From assembly GCF_016623495.1 (NCBI RefSeq), contig NZ_JAEHHL010000001.1, positions 248,001-312,000 of the forward strand: a DNA stretch of 64,000 nt. Direction: 5' to 3'. This DNA is from Thermohalobaculum xanthum. Lineage in GTDB: Bacteria; Pseudomonadota; Alphaproteobacteria; Rhodobacterales; Rhodobacteraceae. The notes under the pieces are model-generated. The model was not told where the DNA came from. It saw only the letters and a program-made list of their open reading frames with translations, and made no database searches. Position numbers and translations under genes: made by a program. Positions 16,798 to 26,415 of the stretch are shown one piece after another (the first letter of the stretch is position 1; each line of letters begins with the position of its first letter).

Positions 16798-17730
16798 ATG
16801 GCGGGGCTTTGGGCCGCGGTGACGGCGGCGACCATCTGGGGTTTCGCGCCGCTGTTCTTCGCGCTGTTGCGTCACGTGCCGGCCGAGGAACTGCTGGCGC
16901 ACCGCATCATCTGGGCGGCCGTGTTCGTGGGTGGCTTCTGCCTGCTGACCGGGCGCACCGAGCGGATCCGCGCCGCGCTCGCGGACCGCAGCGAGCGCCG
17001 CGTGCTGGCGTTGAGCGCGCTCCTGATCGGCGCGAACTGGTTCATCTTCCTCATGGCGATCCAGGCGGGCCGCGTCGCCGAGTGCGGCATCGGCTACTAC
17101 ATCATGCCGCTGGTCGGTGTGGTGCTGGGCGTCATGGTGCTGGGCGAGCGGCTCGACCGCGCGCAATGGGCGGCGGTGGCGCTGGCGGGCCTGGCAGTCG
17201 TGGTGCTGTCGGTCGGCACCGGCACGGCGCCCTGGCTGCCGCTGTCGCTGGCGCTGAGCTTCTCGGTCTACGGGCTTCTGCGCAAACGCGCGGCGACGGG
17301 CGCGATCTCGGGCTTCGTGGTCGAGACGCTGGTGCTGGTGCCGCTGGCGCTGGCCTGGGTCTGGGGCGCGGACGCGCTGGGGTGGAGCGGCCTGTCGGGC
17401 CTCCAGGGCGGGCATTTCGGCACCGACCTCGAAACCTCGCTGCTGCTGATCGCGGCGGGTCCGGTGACCGGGGTCCCGCTGATCCTGTTCGCCGAGGCCG
17501 CGCGGCGGCTCAACTACTCGACCACGGGGCTGATCCTCTATATCGGCCCGACCTTGCAGGTGCTGCTGGCCGTGACCGTGCTGGGCGAGCACCTTACCGA
17601 CTGGCACGCCGTGGCGCTGCCGATGATCTGGGCGGCGCTGGCGCTCTATTCCGCCTCGGCCTACCGGCGCGACAGGGCGTCGCGCAGGGCGCTGACGGCC
17701 GCGTCGACGGTGTCGACGACCGTCAGGTAG
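16798..17730 (+). CDS. rarD: RarD/EamA-type inner membrane transporter
   Basis: 310 residues and about ten membrane helices in two EamA-like halves. The opening GLWAAVTAATIWGFAPLFFALLRHV region and GANWFIFLMAIQ match the RarD branch (chloramphenicol-sensitive protein) of the drug/metabolite transporter superfamily; the substrate is unknown. The ATG at 16798 sits 21 bases after the sodB terminator stem. The last 70 bases overlap the convergent LOG-family gene. Confidence 0.88.
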   Translation: MAGLWAAVTAATIWGFAPLFFALLRHVPAEELLAHRIIWAAVFVGGFCLLTGRTERIRAALADRSERRVLALSALLIGANWFIFLMAIQAGRVAECGIGYYIMPLVGVVLGVMVLGERLDRAQWAAVALAGLAVVVLSVGTGTAPWLPLSLALSFSVYGLLRKRAATGAISGFVVETLVLVPLALAWVWGADALGWSGLSGLQGGHFGTDLETSLLLIAAGPVTGVPLILFAEAARRLNYSTTGLILYIGPTLQVLLAVTVLGEHLTDWHAVALPMIWAALALYSASAYRRDRASRRALTAASTVSTTVR

Positions 17731-18224
17731 TCGCGGAAGGGCGCGCCGACGAAGCCCTCGTCGATCATGTGGTCGAAGAGCGCGAGGAGCGGGCCCCAGT
17801 AATCCTCGGGATTGAGCAGGACGACGGGCTTCTCGTGCAGGCCGAGGTGGCGCCAGGTCAGCACCTCGATCAGTTCGTCCAGCGTGCCGGGACCGCCGGG
17901 CAGGGCCAGCACCGCATCGGAGTTGCCGAACATCAGCTTCTTGCGCTCGTGCATGGTCTCGGTGACGATCAGGGCGTCGATGTCGTTCTTGCAGACCTCG
18001 AGCTCGAAGAGGTGACGCGGGATGAACCCGGTGACGCGGGCGCCGGCATTGCGGGCTGAACGGGCGGTTTCGCCCATCAGGCCAAGGTCCCCGGCGCCGT
18101 AGACGACACCGAATCCGGCGCGCCCGAGCGACTCGCCCACTGCGCGTGCGACCTTGACGTGACCGGGCCGTCTTCCGGCACGAGAGCCACAATAGATGCA
18201 AATCGTTGCCGTCTGCCCGGTCAT
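17661..18224 (-). CDS. LOG-family nucleotide 5'-monophosphate phosphoribohydrolase
   Basis: 187 residues, Rossmann-like, with the family signature ALPGGPGTLDELIEVLTW and the GAGDLGLMGETARSA nucleotide loop. LOG proteins remove ribose 5-phosphate from cytokinin nucleotides or AMP; older annotations call them lysine decarboxylases, which is not supported. The C terminus is encoded opposite the rarD C terminus (17661-17730). Divergent from the LysM gene. Confidence 0.9.
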   Translation of the reverse strand: MTGQTATICIYCGSRAGRRPGHVKVARAVGESLGRAGFGVVYGAGDLGLMGETARSARNAGARVTGFIPRHLFELEVCKNDIDALIVTETMHERKKLMFGNSDAVLALPGGPGTLDELIEVLTWRHLGLHEKPVVLLNPEDYWGPLLALFDHMIDEGFVGAPFRDYLTVVDTVDAAVSALRDALSRR

Positions 18225-18337
18225 CCTGCCCCCTCGTGCCTGAACGTGGCTTGACTATCCACATGGCGTGGCTTTCATGCAATAGAGGGGCGGAGGAACG
18301 GGGTGTTGCGGCTGGGCCGCAGGATGAGGCATCTGGG

Positions 18338-19765
18338 ATGAAGAGGGCTCGCCGAGGCTGGCTGATCTCTGCCGTCGTGTTGGCGCTGGCGGGGGTCGCA
18401 TTGACCCATCTTGTGCCGGACTGGCGCGTGCGGCTCGGCTTGGAGCGCCCTGAGGCGCCCGTGCCCGAGGCGGTCGCGCAGGCCGATGGCACCGTGACGC
18501 CCGCGGCCGATGCGCCGGCCGAGCCCGCGCCCGACAACGCCGCGCCCGCCGAGAAGGCTGCCGATGGCGCCGCCGCCCCGGCCACGGACGTGGCCACGGA
18601 CACCCAGGCCGAGCCCTCCGAGACCGAGATCATACCCAGCGACGCCGAGATCGCCGCCGTGCCCGAGGCCGCGGCCGATGGCGCCGCCCCTGCGGACGCG
18701 GGCGAGGCGGAGACCGAGCCGGCCGCCGCCGACATGCCGGCGATCGGAACGGACGCCGAGACGGTCACGGCCGAGGACGCCGCGCCCGTCGTCGCCCTGG
18801 CCGACGACACGACGCCGGTGTTCGACGTGGTGCGCGTCGACCCCGAAGGCGAGGCGGTCATCGCGGGGAGCGCCCAGCCGGGCGCCGAGGTCGAGTTGCT
18901 GATCGACGGCGTGGTGATCGCCAGTGCGATCGCGGGCGGCGATGGCAGCTTCGTGGTCCTCGCAAGCCTTGGCCGCAGTGACCGGGCGCGCGCGCTGCAG
19001 CTGCGCGCCGCCGGCGCGGCGGCGGCATCGGCGGTGGATCAGGAGGCGGTGGAGGTCGTCACCACGTCGCCCGAGGCCGCCAGCGACGGGAAGCAGGCCG
19101 GCACGGCCGAGGGCGAGGTCGCGGCCGCGGCGGATGCCGATACGGCGGCCGGCCAGGCGAAGGCCGCGTTGACGGCCGAGCCTGCCCGCGCGGGGCTGAG
19201 CGCGCCCGTGGTGATCCTGCCCTCCGAGACCGGCAGCGATGCGCCGCTGATCGTGGCGCCCGAGGCGGAGAGCGTGGCCCTTCTGCAACCCGCGGCGACC
19301 GAGAGCGCGCGCGTCGTGCTCGACCGGATTTCCTACAGCCAGGGCGGAGACGCCGTCGCAGCGGGGCGCGCGCGTCCCGGACACGCGGTGCGCGCCTATG
19401 CGAACGCCGAATTCGTGACGGATGCCGCGGTCTCGGCCACCGGGGACTGGCAGCTGACCCTGCCGCGCGCCGTGGCCGAGACCGCCAAGCTGCTGCGCTT
19501 CGACGAGGTTTCGGCGTCGGGCGAGGTGACCAGCCGGCTCGAGACGCCGTTCAGCTACGATAACGGGTCGGGCGGGGTCGAGACGCGCCAGCGGCGTATC
19601 GTGGTGCAGCGCGGCGACAACCTGTGGCGCATCGCCGAGCAGCACTATGGCGAGGGGATCCGCTACTCGGTGATCTTCGGCGCGAATTCCGGGCTGATCC
19701 GCGATCCGGACCTGATCTATCCCGGGCAGGTTTTCAGCATCCCCGAACTGATTGCCGCCGATTGA
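18338..19765 (+). CDS. LysM-domain envelope protein with a long Ala-rich linker
   Basis: 475 residues. An Arg-rich start and one hydrophobic helix (about 9-25) form a signal anchor. A very Ala/Pro/Glu/Asp-rich region follows (about 35-155), then two Ig/CARDB-like beta segments (about 160-215 and 325-410; AEVELLIDGVVIA and HAVRAYANAEFV), and a C-terminal LysM (about 420-472: RRIVVQRGDNLWRIAEQHYG). It probably faces the periplasm and binds peptidoglycan. The ATG at 18338 is chosen because the signal anchor starts there; upstream frame is non-coding. Family resemblance is to LysM proteins common in Rhodobacterales; function unknown. Confidence 0.8.
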   Translation: MKRARRGWLISAVVLALAGVALTHLVPDWRVRLGLERPEAPVPEAVAQADGTVTPAADAPAEPAPDNAAPAEKAADGAAAPATDVATDTQAEPSETEIIPSDAEIAAVPEAAADGAAPADAGEAETEPAAADMPAIGTDAETVTAEDAAPVVALADDTTPVFDVVRVDPEGEAVIAGSAQPGAEVELLIDGVVIASAIAGGDGSFVVLASLGRSDRARALQLRAAGAAAASAVDQEAVEVVTTSPEAASDGKQAGTAEGEVAAAADADTAAGQAKAALTAEPARAGLSAPVVILPSETGSDAPLIVAPEAESVALLQPAATESARVVLDRISYSQGGDAVAAGRARPGHAVRAYANAEFVTDAAVSATGDWQLTLPRAVAETAKLLRFDEVSASGEVTSRLETPFSYDNGSGGVETRQRRIVVQRGDNLWRIAEQHYGEGIRYSVIFGANSGLIRDPDLIYPGQVFSIPELIAAD

Positions 19766-19917
19766 GCGGTCGCCCGTCCGGGCCCGCTTCCCGGCCCGAG
19801 GCAGGTGGGCCCGACGACTTGTGCGCGCCTCCCGGGTTGGAAAGAGGCTTTCAGCGCTTAGATGGAGCGCATGTGCCGCGTGGCAGCTCGCGCCGCGCGC
19901 GTGACGCGGAGAGAGTG

Positions 19918-21723
19918 ATGCGTGGATCGCGGCGGCGTGCCCTGACCCAGGGGACGCCCGACATCAAGACGCTGTGGCGTGTGCTGCCCGACCTCTGGCC
20001 CGAGGGCCGGCCCGAGCTGCGGGTCCGGGTCGTGATCGCGTTGCTGCTGCTGGTCGCGGCCAAGGGCGCGACCCTCGTGACGCCCTTCCTCTACCGCGCC
20101 GCGGTCGATGCGCTCGAGCCCGGTACGGCGGCCCAGGCCGTGGCGGCGCCGGTCATGCTGGTGGTCGCCTATGGCGTGGTGCGCCTGTCGGGCACGGTGC
20201 TGCAGCAGGTGCGCGACATGATCTTTGCCCGGGTCAGCCAGCATGCACTGCGCGGTCTGGCGAACCGGACATTCGCCCATGTCCACCGGCTGAGCCTTGG
20301 CTATCACCTGGCGCGGCGCACGGGCGAGCTGAGCCGCGTGGTCGACCGCGGCATCAAGGCCATCGACTTCCTGCTGCGCTTCCTGGTGTTCAACGTCGTG
20401 CCACTGGCGCTGGAGCTGGTCGTCGTCTGCATCATCTTCTGGGTCGAGTTCGGATTCGCCTACTTCGCCGTCCTGCTGGCGACCATCGCCGCCTACGTGG
20501 TCTTCACCTTCCGCGTCACCGAGTGGCGGCTGAAGATCCGGGTGCAGATGAACAAGGACGACCAGGACGCGCACCAGAAGGCGGTCGACAGCCTGCTGAA
20601 CTACGAGACGGTCAAGTATTTCAACGCCGAGTCGCGCGAGAGCGCGCGCTACGACCGGGCGATGGCGTCCTACCAGGAGGCCGCGATCAAGACGGCGACG
20701 TCGCTGGGGATCCTGAACTCGGGCCAGGCTGCGATCATCGCCGCGGGGCTGGTCGGCGTGATGGCGATGTCGGCAGTCGAGGTGCAGGCGGGAAGCCTGA
20801 CGGTCGGCAGCTTCGTCATGGTGAACGCCTTCCTGATCCAGATCACGGTTCCGCTCAACTTCCTCGGCACCGTCTATCGCGAGATCCGGCAGTCGATGAT
20901 CGACATGCGCGAGATGTATGCGCTGGCCGACACCGCGCCCGAGGTCGTCGACCGCCCCGGCGTGCCGCCGCTGCGTGTGGGCGAGGGGCGGGTGCGGTTT
21001 CGCGATGTCGAGTTCGGATACGGCCCCGAGCGGCCGATCCTGCGCGGCGTCGACTTTGACGTGGCGGGCGGCGGCACGCTGGCGGTGGTCGGGCCGTCGG
21101 GGGCGGGAAAGTCGACCATCGCGCGGCTGCTGTTCCGCTTCTACGACGTGACCGGTGGCGCCATCGAGATCGACGGGCAGGACCTGCGTGGGGTGCAGCA
21201 GACCTCGATACGCGCCGCGATCGGCGTGGTCCCGCAGGACACGGTGCTGTTCAACGACACGATCGGCTACAACATCGCCTATGGCGCCGAGAAAGCGTCA
21301 CGCGACGATGTCGAGCGCGCGGCGCGCGCGGCGCGCATCCATGACTTCATAATGACGCTGCCCGAGGGCTACGACACCATGGTGGGCGAGCGGGGCCTGA
21401 AACTGTCGGGTGGCGAGAAGCAGCGCGTCGCCATCGCGCGGACGATCCTGAAGGACCCGCCGATCCTGATCCTCGACGAGGCGACCTCGGCGCTCGATAC
21501 CGGGACCGAGCGCGAGATCCAGGCCGAGCTGCGGCGGCTGGGGCAGGGACGCACCGTGCTGATGATCGCGCACCGCCTGTCGACCGTGGTCGATGCCGAC
21601 GAGATCGTGGTGCTCGAGGCCGGCCGGGTGGTCGAACGCGGCCGGCACGAGCGGCTCTTGGCGCTGGGCGGTCGCTATGCCGAGATGTGGGCGCGCCAGG
21701 AGGCGGAGGCCGAGACGGCTTAG
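19918..21723 (+). CDS. ABC exporter of the Atm1/HMT1 (heavy-metal tolerance) family
   Basis: 601 residues: half-size exporter with six helices (about 35-310) and an ATPase with Walker A GPSGAGKST, signature LSGGEKQR, Walker B ILILDEATSALD. QKAVDSLLNYETVKYFNAE in the membrane domain is the Atm1/ABCB7 hallmark. Relatives export glutathione persulfide or metal-glutathione conjugates linked to Fe-S cluster biogenesis and metal tolerance. The ATG at 19918 follows ggagagagtg. It should act as a homodimer in the inner membrane. Confidence 0.92.
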   Translation: MRGSRRRALTQGTPDIKTLWRVLPDLWPEGRPELRVRVVIALLLLVAAKGATLVTPFLYRAAVDALEPGTAAQAVAAPVMLVVAYGVVRLSGTVLQQVRDMIFARVSQHALRGLANRTFAHVHRLSLGYHLARRTGELSRVVDRGIKAIDFLLRFLVFNVVPLALELVVVCIIFWVEFGFAYFAVLLATIAAYVVFTFRVTEWRLKIRVQMNKDDQDAHQKAVDSLLNYETVKYFNAESRESARYDRAMASYQEAAIKTATSLGILNSGQAAIIAAGLVGVMAMSAVEVQAGSLTVGSFVMVNAFLIQITVPLNFLGTVYREIRQSMIDMREMYALADTAPEVVDRPGVPPLRVGEGRVRFRDVEFGYGPERPILRGVDFDVAGGGTLAVVGPSGAGKSTIARLLFRFYDVTGGAIEIDGQDLRGVQQTSIRAAIGVVPQDTVLFNDTIGYNIAYGAEKASRDDVERAARAARIHDFIMTLPEGYDTMVGERGLKLSGGEKQRVAIARTILKDPPILILDEATSALDTGTEREIQAELRRLGQGRTVLMIAHRLSTVVDADEIVVLEAGRVVERGRHERLLALGGRYAEMWARQEAEAETA

Positions 21724-21754
21724 ACCGAGAGGGCGCGGGGCCCGGCCTGCGGGC

Positions 21755-24700
21755 TCACTCGGCGGCGCGGACGATGCGGCGGCTGACCCTGGGGGGCTCG
21801 TCCCAGATGATCTCGGTCTCGGCCTTGCGCGCCAGGGCCGTACGCAGCCGCCAGTCGGCGAGATAGGGATGCGCGCGATGCGCGGGCCAGATTGCGGCCA
21901 GCGCGAGGTGCCATCCGAGCCTGAGCCCGACGCCCACCCCATGCGTCACCCAGACCCGTGCGGCGAGTGCCGCGGGCGTCACGATCAGCGTCAGGAAGGT
22001 CGCAATGCCCAGCCCGAAGACGACGGCCGTGGCAAGCTGCACCCACCAGAGCGCCGTCGGCGCGCCCTGCATGATCCGCCCTTCCGAGAAATCGAGCGAG
22101 GCTGCGAACATCATCGGCGCAAGCCCCGCCATGGTGGTGACGGTGGTCAGCAGGACCGGTCGGATGCGCGCCTCGGCGGTGCGCACGATGGCCTCGAGCT
22201 GCGGCATGCGCCGGCTGAATTCCTGGAAGGTGTCGATCAGGATGATGTTGTTGTTCACCACGATGCCGGCCAACGCCACGATGCCCGTGCCGGTCATGAT
22301 GATCGAGAAGGTCTGCCCCATCACGATCATGCCGACCAGCACGCCGGCCACCGACATCACCACGGCCGAGAGGACGAGGACGGCGTTGTAGAGCGAGTTG
22401 AACTGCGCCAGCAGGATCACGAACATCAGCCCCAGCGCGCCCGCGAAGGCCATGCCCAGGAAGGCCATGCTTTCCTGCTGTTCCTCGCGGTCGCCGGTGA
22501 AGCGCGTGGCGACGGCGGGCGGGAAGGGGTTCTCCTCGGCGATCCAGCGCTCGAGCTCCTCGATCCGCGCGATCTCGGAGGTGTCGGCGTCGACACCGGC
22601 GCGGACCATGAAGAAGCGCTCGCCGTCGCGGCGCTGGATCTCGCCCAGCTTGGGCACGGCGTTGCGCTCGACGAAGTTCGAAACCGGCACGAGGCCAAGC
22701 GCGGTCGGCATCTTGAGGGTGTCGAGAGTGCCGAGGCTGCGGTCCTGGGCGGGGAAGCGGACGCGGATGTCGAGCTCGTCGTCGGAATCGTCGGGGCGGA
22801 AGGTGTCGAGCGTGGCGCCTCGGGTGACGAGCTGCACGATCGGCCCGACATTCGCGACATCGGCGCCGAAGCGCCCCGCGGTGGCGCGGTCGACGGTGAC
22901 CTGCCACTCGATGCCGGGCAAAGGCCGCGTATCGTCGATGTTGATCAGGCCCGGCATCGTCTCGAACTTGGCGCGCGCGATGTCGGCGGCCGCGTGCAGC
23001 TCGGCCCAGTTGTTCGAGCGCAGCTCGAGCTGGATGGGCTTGCCCTGCTGTGGGCCGTCCTGCTGCTCGGAGAGCTCGGCGATGACGCCGGGCACGCTGG
23101 CGACGCGGCGCTTGATCTCCTCGATGATCGGGTCTCCCGAGCCGCGCTCGGCCCACGGGGCGAGTTCGAGTTGGACCTGGCCGATCGCGTCGGGCGGCCC
23201 CTCGGCCCCGGATTTCGCCGCGAGCCCGCCAGTGCCGGAGAAGGAAAAGACCGACGCGACGCCGGGCACGCCCGCCACGCGCTCCTCGACCGAACGCACC
23301 AGCCGGTCGCGGACGTCGACACCAAGGTTGCCGCGGGCGCGGACATAGACGATGGCCCGCTCGGGGTCGGTCTTGACGAAGAACTCGGTGCCGTTGTTGG
23401 CCGCGCCATACCACGTGAAGACGCCGGCAAGGGCCGCGCCGGCGACACCCAGCGCGAGCCACGGCCCGAGCGGGCGCAGCACGATCGCGGCGATGAACCG
23501 GCCGAAGGGTGTGCGGCGGTAGGGCTGCACGCCGGGGGCTGGTGCGGCCTTGCGCTGCGGAACGATGCGGCCCAGCAACCGCGAGATGCGGCCCGCGACC
23601 CCGCCCATCACCGGCAGATAGAGCAGCGCCACGATCAGCGAGGCCGAAAGCACGAAGATCAGCGTCACGGGCAGCTGCCCCATGAATTCGCCCGGCATTC
23701 CCGGCCAGAACAGCATCGGCAGGAAGGCGCAGAGCGTCGTCGCCGTCGAGGCGGTGATCGGCCAGAACATGCGGCGCGCGGCCTCGGTGTAGGCGGTCAT
23801 CGGGCCCACGCCCTCCGAGATGCGCTTGTCGGCGTACTCGACCACCACGATGGCGCCGTCGACCAGCATGCCGACGGCGAGGATCAGCCCGAACATCGTC
23901 ATGTTGTTCACGGTCATGCCCAGCACGGCCATGAGCGCGAAGGTGAGCAGGAACGAGCAGGGGATGGCGATGCCCACCAGCACAGCCGAGCGGAAGCCCA
24001 GCGTTGCCAGCACCACCATCATGACCAGCAGCACCGCCGTCATGACCGAGCTTTCCAGCTGGCCCACCATGTCGAGGACGCGCGCGCTCTCGTCCATCGA
24101 GAAGTCGACGTTCACGGCCGATTGCAGCGCCGGGGGCCATGCCGCGATCTCGCTCTCGACGACGCCGCGCACGGTCCGGACCGTATCGATGATGTTCTCG
24201 CCCACGCGCTTCGAGACCTGGAGCGAGATTGCCGGCTCGCCGTTGTAGCGCGCGCGCCCCTCGGCGTCCTCGAAGGTGCGCCGAACCTCGCCGATGTCGA
24301 AGAGGCGCACGACCCGGTCACCCTTGACCTTCACGGGCAGGTTGCCGACTTCGGCGGGGTTCTCGAAGGCGCCGGGCAGGGTGACGGCGAACTCGGCGCT
24401 GCCGCTCTCGACCTGGCCCGCGGCGACGAGGCGGTTGTTGCGGTCGACGATGCTGAGCAGGTCGGCTGCGGTGACGCCGTAGCTCTCCATCTTGAGCGGG
24501 TCGATCAGCACCTCGATCATCTCGTCGCGATGACCGGCGAGCTCGGCCTCGAGGACGGCGGGCACGGCCTCGACGGCGCGTTGAAGGTCCTTGCCCAGGC
24601 GCAGCAGCGCGCGCTCGGGCACCTCGCCCGAGAGCGAGATCACGAGGATCGGAAACTGGCTGAGATTGACCTCGTTGATGACCGCGACCTCGGCGTCGTC

Positions 24701-25063
24701 GGGAAACTCGGCCTGGGCGCGGTCCACGCGGTCACGCACATCGGCCAGCACGGCGGCCTTGTCCCATCCGAACTCGAATTCGAGCAGGACGCCGGCGTGG
24801 TCCTGGCTCGCGATGCCGGTCATCTGCTTGAGCCCCTCGAGGCCCCGCAGCTCCTGTTCGAGCGGTTTGACCAGCAGGCGCTCGGAATCGGTCGCCGAGA
24901 CGCCCGGCAGCGGCACCGAGACGTAGAGCACGGGCACGTCGATGTCGGGCGCGCCTTCCTTCGGCAGGCCGAGATAGGCGAGCATGCCGGCGCCGATCGA
25001 CACCGCGATGAACACCATCATCATCCGCGCACGGGCGGCGAGCCAGTCGACGACGCGCGTCAT
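21755..25063 (-). CDS. RND-family efflux transporter, inner-membrane pump
   Basis: 1102 residues, AcrB/MMPL-like, with two repeats each of one helix, a large periplasmic loop and five further helices. TM4 carries GMLVDGAIVVVEYADKR: only one of the two neighbouring Asp residues found in AcrB (VDD) is present. It starts MTRVVDWLAARARM and overlaps the adaptor gene by four bases (ATGA). No outer-membrane channel gene is adjacent, so it must borrow a TolC-like partner. Substrate unknown. Confidence 0.92.
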   Translation of the reverse strand: MTRVVDWLAARARMMMVFIAVSIGAGMLAYLGLPKEGAPDIDVPVLYVSVPLPGVSATDSERLLVKPLEQELRGLEGLKQMTGIASQDHAGVLLEFEFGWDKAAVLADVRDRVDRAQAEFPDDAEVAVINEVNLSQFPILVISLSGEVPERALLRLGKDLQRAVEAVPAVLEAELAGHRDEMIEVLIDPLKMESYGVTAADLLSIVDRNNRLVAAGQVESGSAEFAVTLPGAFENPAEVGNLPVKVKGDRVVRLFDIGEVRRTFEDAEGRARYNGEPAISLQVSKRVGENIIDTVRTVRGVVESEIAAWPPALQSAVNVDFSMDESARVLDMVGQLESSVMTAVLLVMMVVLATLGFRSAVLVGIAIPCSFLLTFALMAVLGMTVNNMTMFGLILAVGMLVDGAIVVVEYADKRISEGVGPMTAYTEAARRMFWPITASTATTLCAFLPMLFWPGMPGEFMGQLPVTLIFVLSASLIVALLYLPVMGGVAGRISRLLGRIVPQRKAAPAPGVQPYRRTPFGRFIAAIVLRPLGPWLALGVAGAALAGVFTWYGAANNGTEFFVKTDPERAIVYVRARGNLGVDVRDRLVRSVEERVAGVPGVASVFSFSGTGGLAAKSGAEGPPDAIGQVQLELAPWAERGSGDPIIEEIKRRVASVPGVIAELSEQQDGPQQGKPIQLELRSNNWAELHAAADIARAKFETMPGLINIDDTRPLPGIEWQVTVDRATAGRFGADVANVGPIVQLVTRGATLDTFRPDDSDDELDIRVRFPAQDRSLGTLDTLKMPTALGLVPVSNFVERNAVPKLGEIQRRDGERFFMVRAGVDADTSEIARIEELERWIAEENPFPPAVATRFTGDREEQQESMAFLGMAFAGALGLMFVILLAQFNSLYNAVLVLSAVVMSVAGVLVGMIVMGQTFSIIMTGTGIVALAGIVVNNNIILIDTFQEFSRRMPQLEAIVRTAEARIRPVLLTTVTTMAGLAPMMFAASLDFSEGRIMQGAPTALWWVQLATAVVFGLGIATFLTLIVTPAALAARVWVTHGVGVGLRLGWHLALAAIWPAHRAHPYLADWRLRTALARKAETEIIWDEPPRVSRRIVRAAE

Positions 25064-26199
25064 CCGAGGTCGTCCCAGCTCACGGGCGTGGAAAGGATTG
25101 GCCGGCCGTCGCGCACGAATTCCTGGCCAACGACGATCACGCGCGCGGTCTCGGGCAGGCCCGTGACCCAGACGCCGCCGGTATCCTCGCGCACGATGCG
25201 CACCGGCAGGAAGCGGGCGGTGCTGTCGTCGGCAAGCCGCACGCCCAGCCGCCCCTCGTCGTCGAGCGTGAGCGCGGCCTGGGGAATGCGGTGGGCGCGT
25301 TCGGCCGGCAATTCCACCCCGATCTCGGCCGTCATTCCGTCGCGGATCGAGCCGTCCGCGTTCGGCAGGCGGGCTTCGACGCGATAGGTGCGGGTGCTCT
25401 CGTCCGCCATGCTGCCGATGAAGCCGATGGCGCCCTCGTGCACCGCGCCCGAGATCAGCCGCACGGTCACCGGCTGGCCGACCGAGAGCCGGTCGACATC
25501 CTGTTCCGAGACATAGCCGGTGACCTTGACCTCCGAGAGGTCGATCACCGTCGCGCAGGCGTCACCGATGCCAAGGCGCGCCCCGAATTCCGCCGTGTCG
25601 CTCTCGAGAATGCCGGCGAAGGGGGCGCGGATCTCGAGCCGCGCGATGTCGAGGCGCACGAGGTCGAGCGCTGCCTCGGCGCGCTGAAGCGCTGCGAGCC
25701 GCGCAACGCGGGTCGTCTCGGCGGTGAACCCTTTCTGCGAGAGCTGGGTCGCGGCATCGGCCTCGACCTGCGCTTCGGCCAGCGCGGCCTCGGCCTCGGC
25801 CACCTGGGCCTGGCGCGCGCCCGGCTCGAGCCGGCACAAGAGCGTCCCGTCGTCGACCCGCGTTCCCGCGCGCAGCGGCTCCGAGATCACGCGGCCAGGC
25901 GTCTCGGCCCGCACCACGACGTTGCGGTTCGCCTCGGTCCTGCCGCGCAGGGTGATGCGGTCGATGGTCGGCTCGGCGCTGATCTCCATGATCATCACGG
26001 GCACGGCGCCGGGCGATGGGGCGCCGGGCGAGGGGGCGTCGGCGCTGGCGGGGCTTCCGGCCCTGGTGGTTGCCTGTTCGGCCGTCGCCGTGGCGTCCTG
26101 CGCGCCAGCAGAATCCTGCCGCCCCGAGACATGCGGGACGAACCACCAGGCAAGGCCGGCGGCGAGGCCAAGGGCCAGTATCAGCGGCGCGACGCGCAT
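25060..26199 (-). CDS. RND efflux periplasmic adaptor (membrane fusion protein)
   Basis: 379 residues: N-terminal signal/anchor helix, an Ala/Pro/Ser linker, then the HlyD-like order of barrel-sandwich half, alpha-helical hairpin (about 130-185, Ala/Glu rich), second lipoyl half (RAPFAGILE) and beta-barrel. It bridges the pump to an outer-membrane channel. Upstream of the pump on the same transcript. The 216-base divergent gap to panB should hold both promoters. Confidence 0.9.
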   Translation of the reverse strand: MRVAPLILALGLAAGLAWWFVPHVSGRQDSAGAQDATATAEQATTRAGSPASADAPSPGAPSPGAVPVMIMEISAEPTIDRITLRGRTEANRNVVVRAETPGRVISEPLRAGTRVDDGTLLCRLEPGARQAQVAEAEAALAEAQVEADAATQLSQKGFTAETTRVARLAALQRAEAALDLVRLDIARLEIRAPFAGILESDTAEFGARLGIGDACATVIDLSEVKVTGYVSEQDVDRLSVGQPVTVRLISGAVHEGAIGFIGSMADESTRTYRVEARLPNADGSIRDGMTAEIGVELPAERAHRIPQAALTLDDEGRLGVRLADDSTARFLPVRIVREDTGGVWVTGLPETARVIVVGQEFVRDGRPILSTPVSWDDLG

Positions 26200-26415
26200 T
26201 CCTCACTCTCCGCCGGTCTAAAGCGTCGGCACGTCTAACGCCGTCCGGCCGGATTTCCGTTGCAGTGCAGAAGATAATCGCTTCGTGACGTGCGGGGAAG
26301 GGTGCCGCGGCGTAAACACGCGGAGGCCCGGCAAGGCCCCGCTTCAGGCCCCTTCACCGTCGCATGGCGCCGGGCTATGGTCGTCGCCCCGCCACGGCGC
26401 AGAGGGAGTAGAGCG

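Noticed and set aside
21593-25387. A 1264-codon frame on the plus strand opposite the RND genes
   Set aside because: Composition is dominated by Asp/His/Arg/Gly, typical of the complement of coding DNA; the minus-strand genes have clear motifs.
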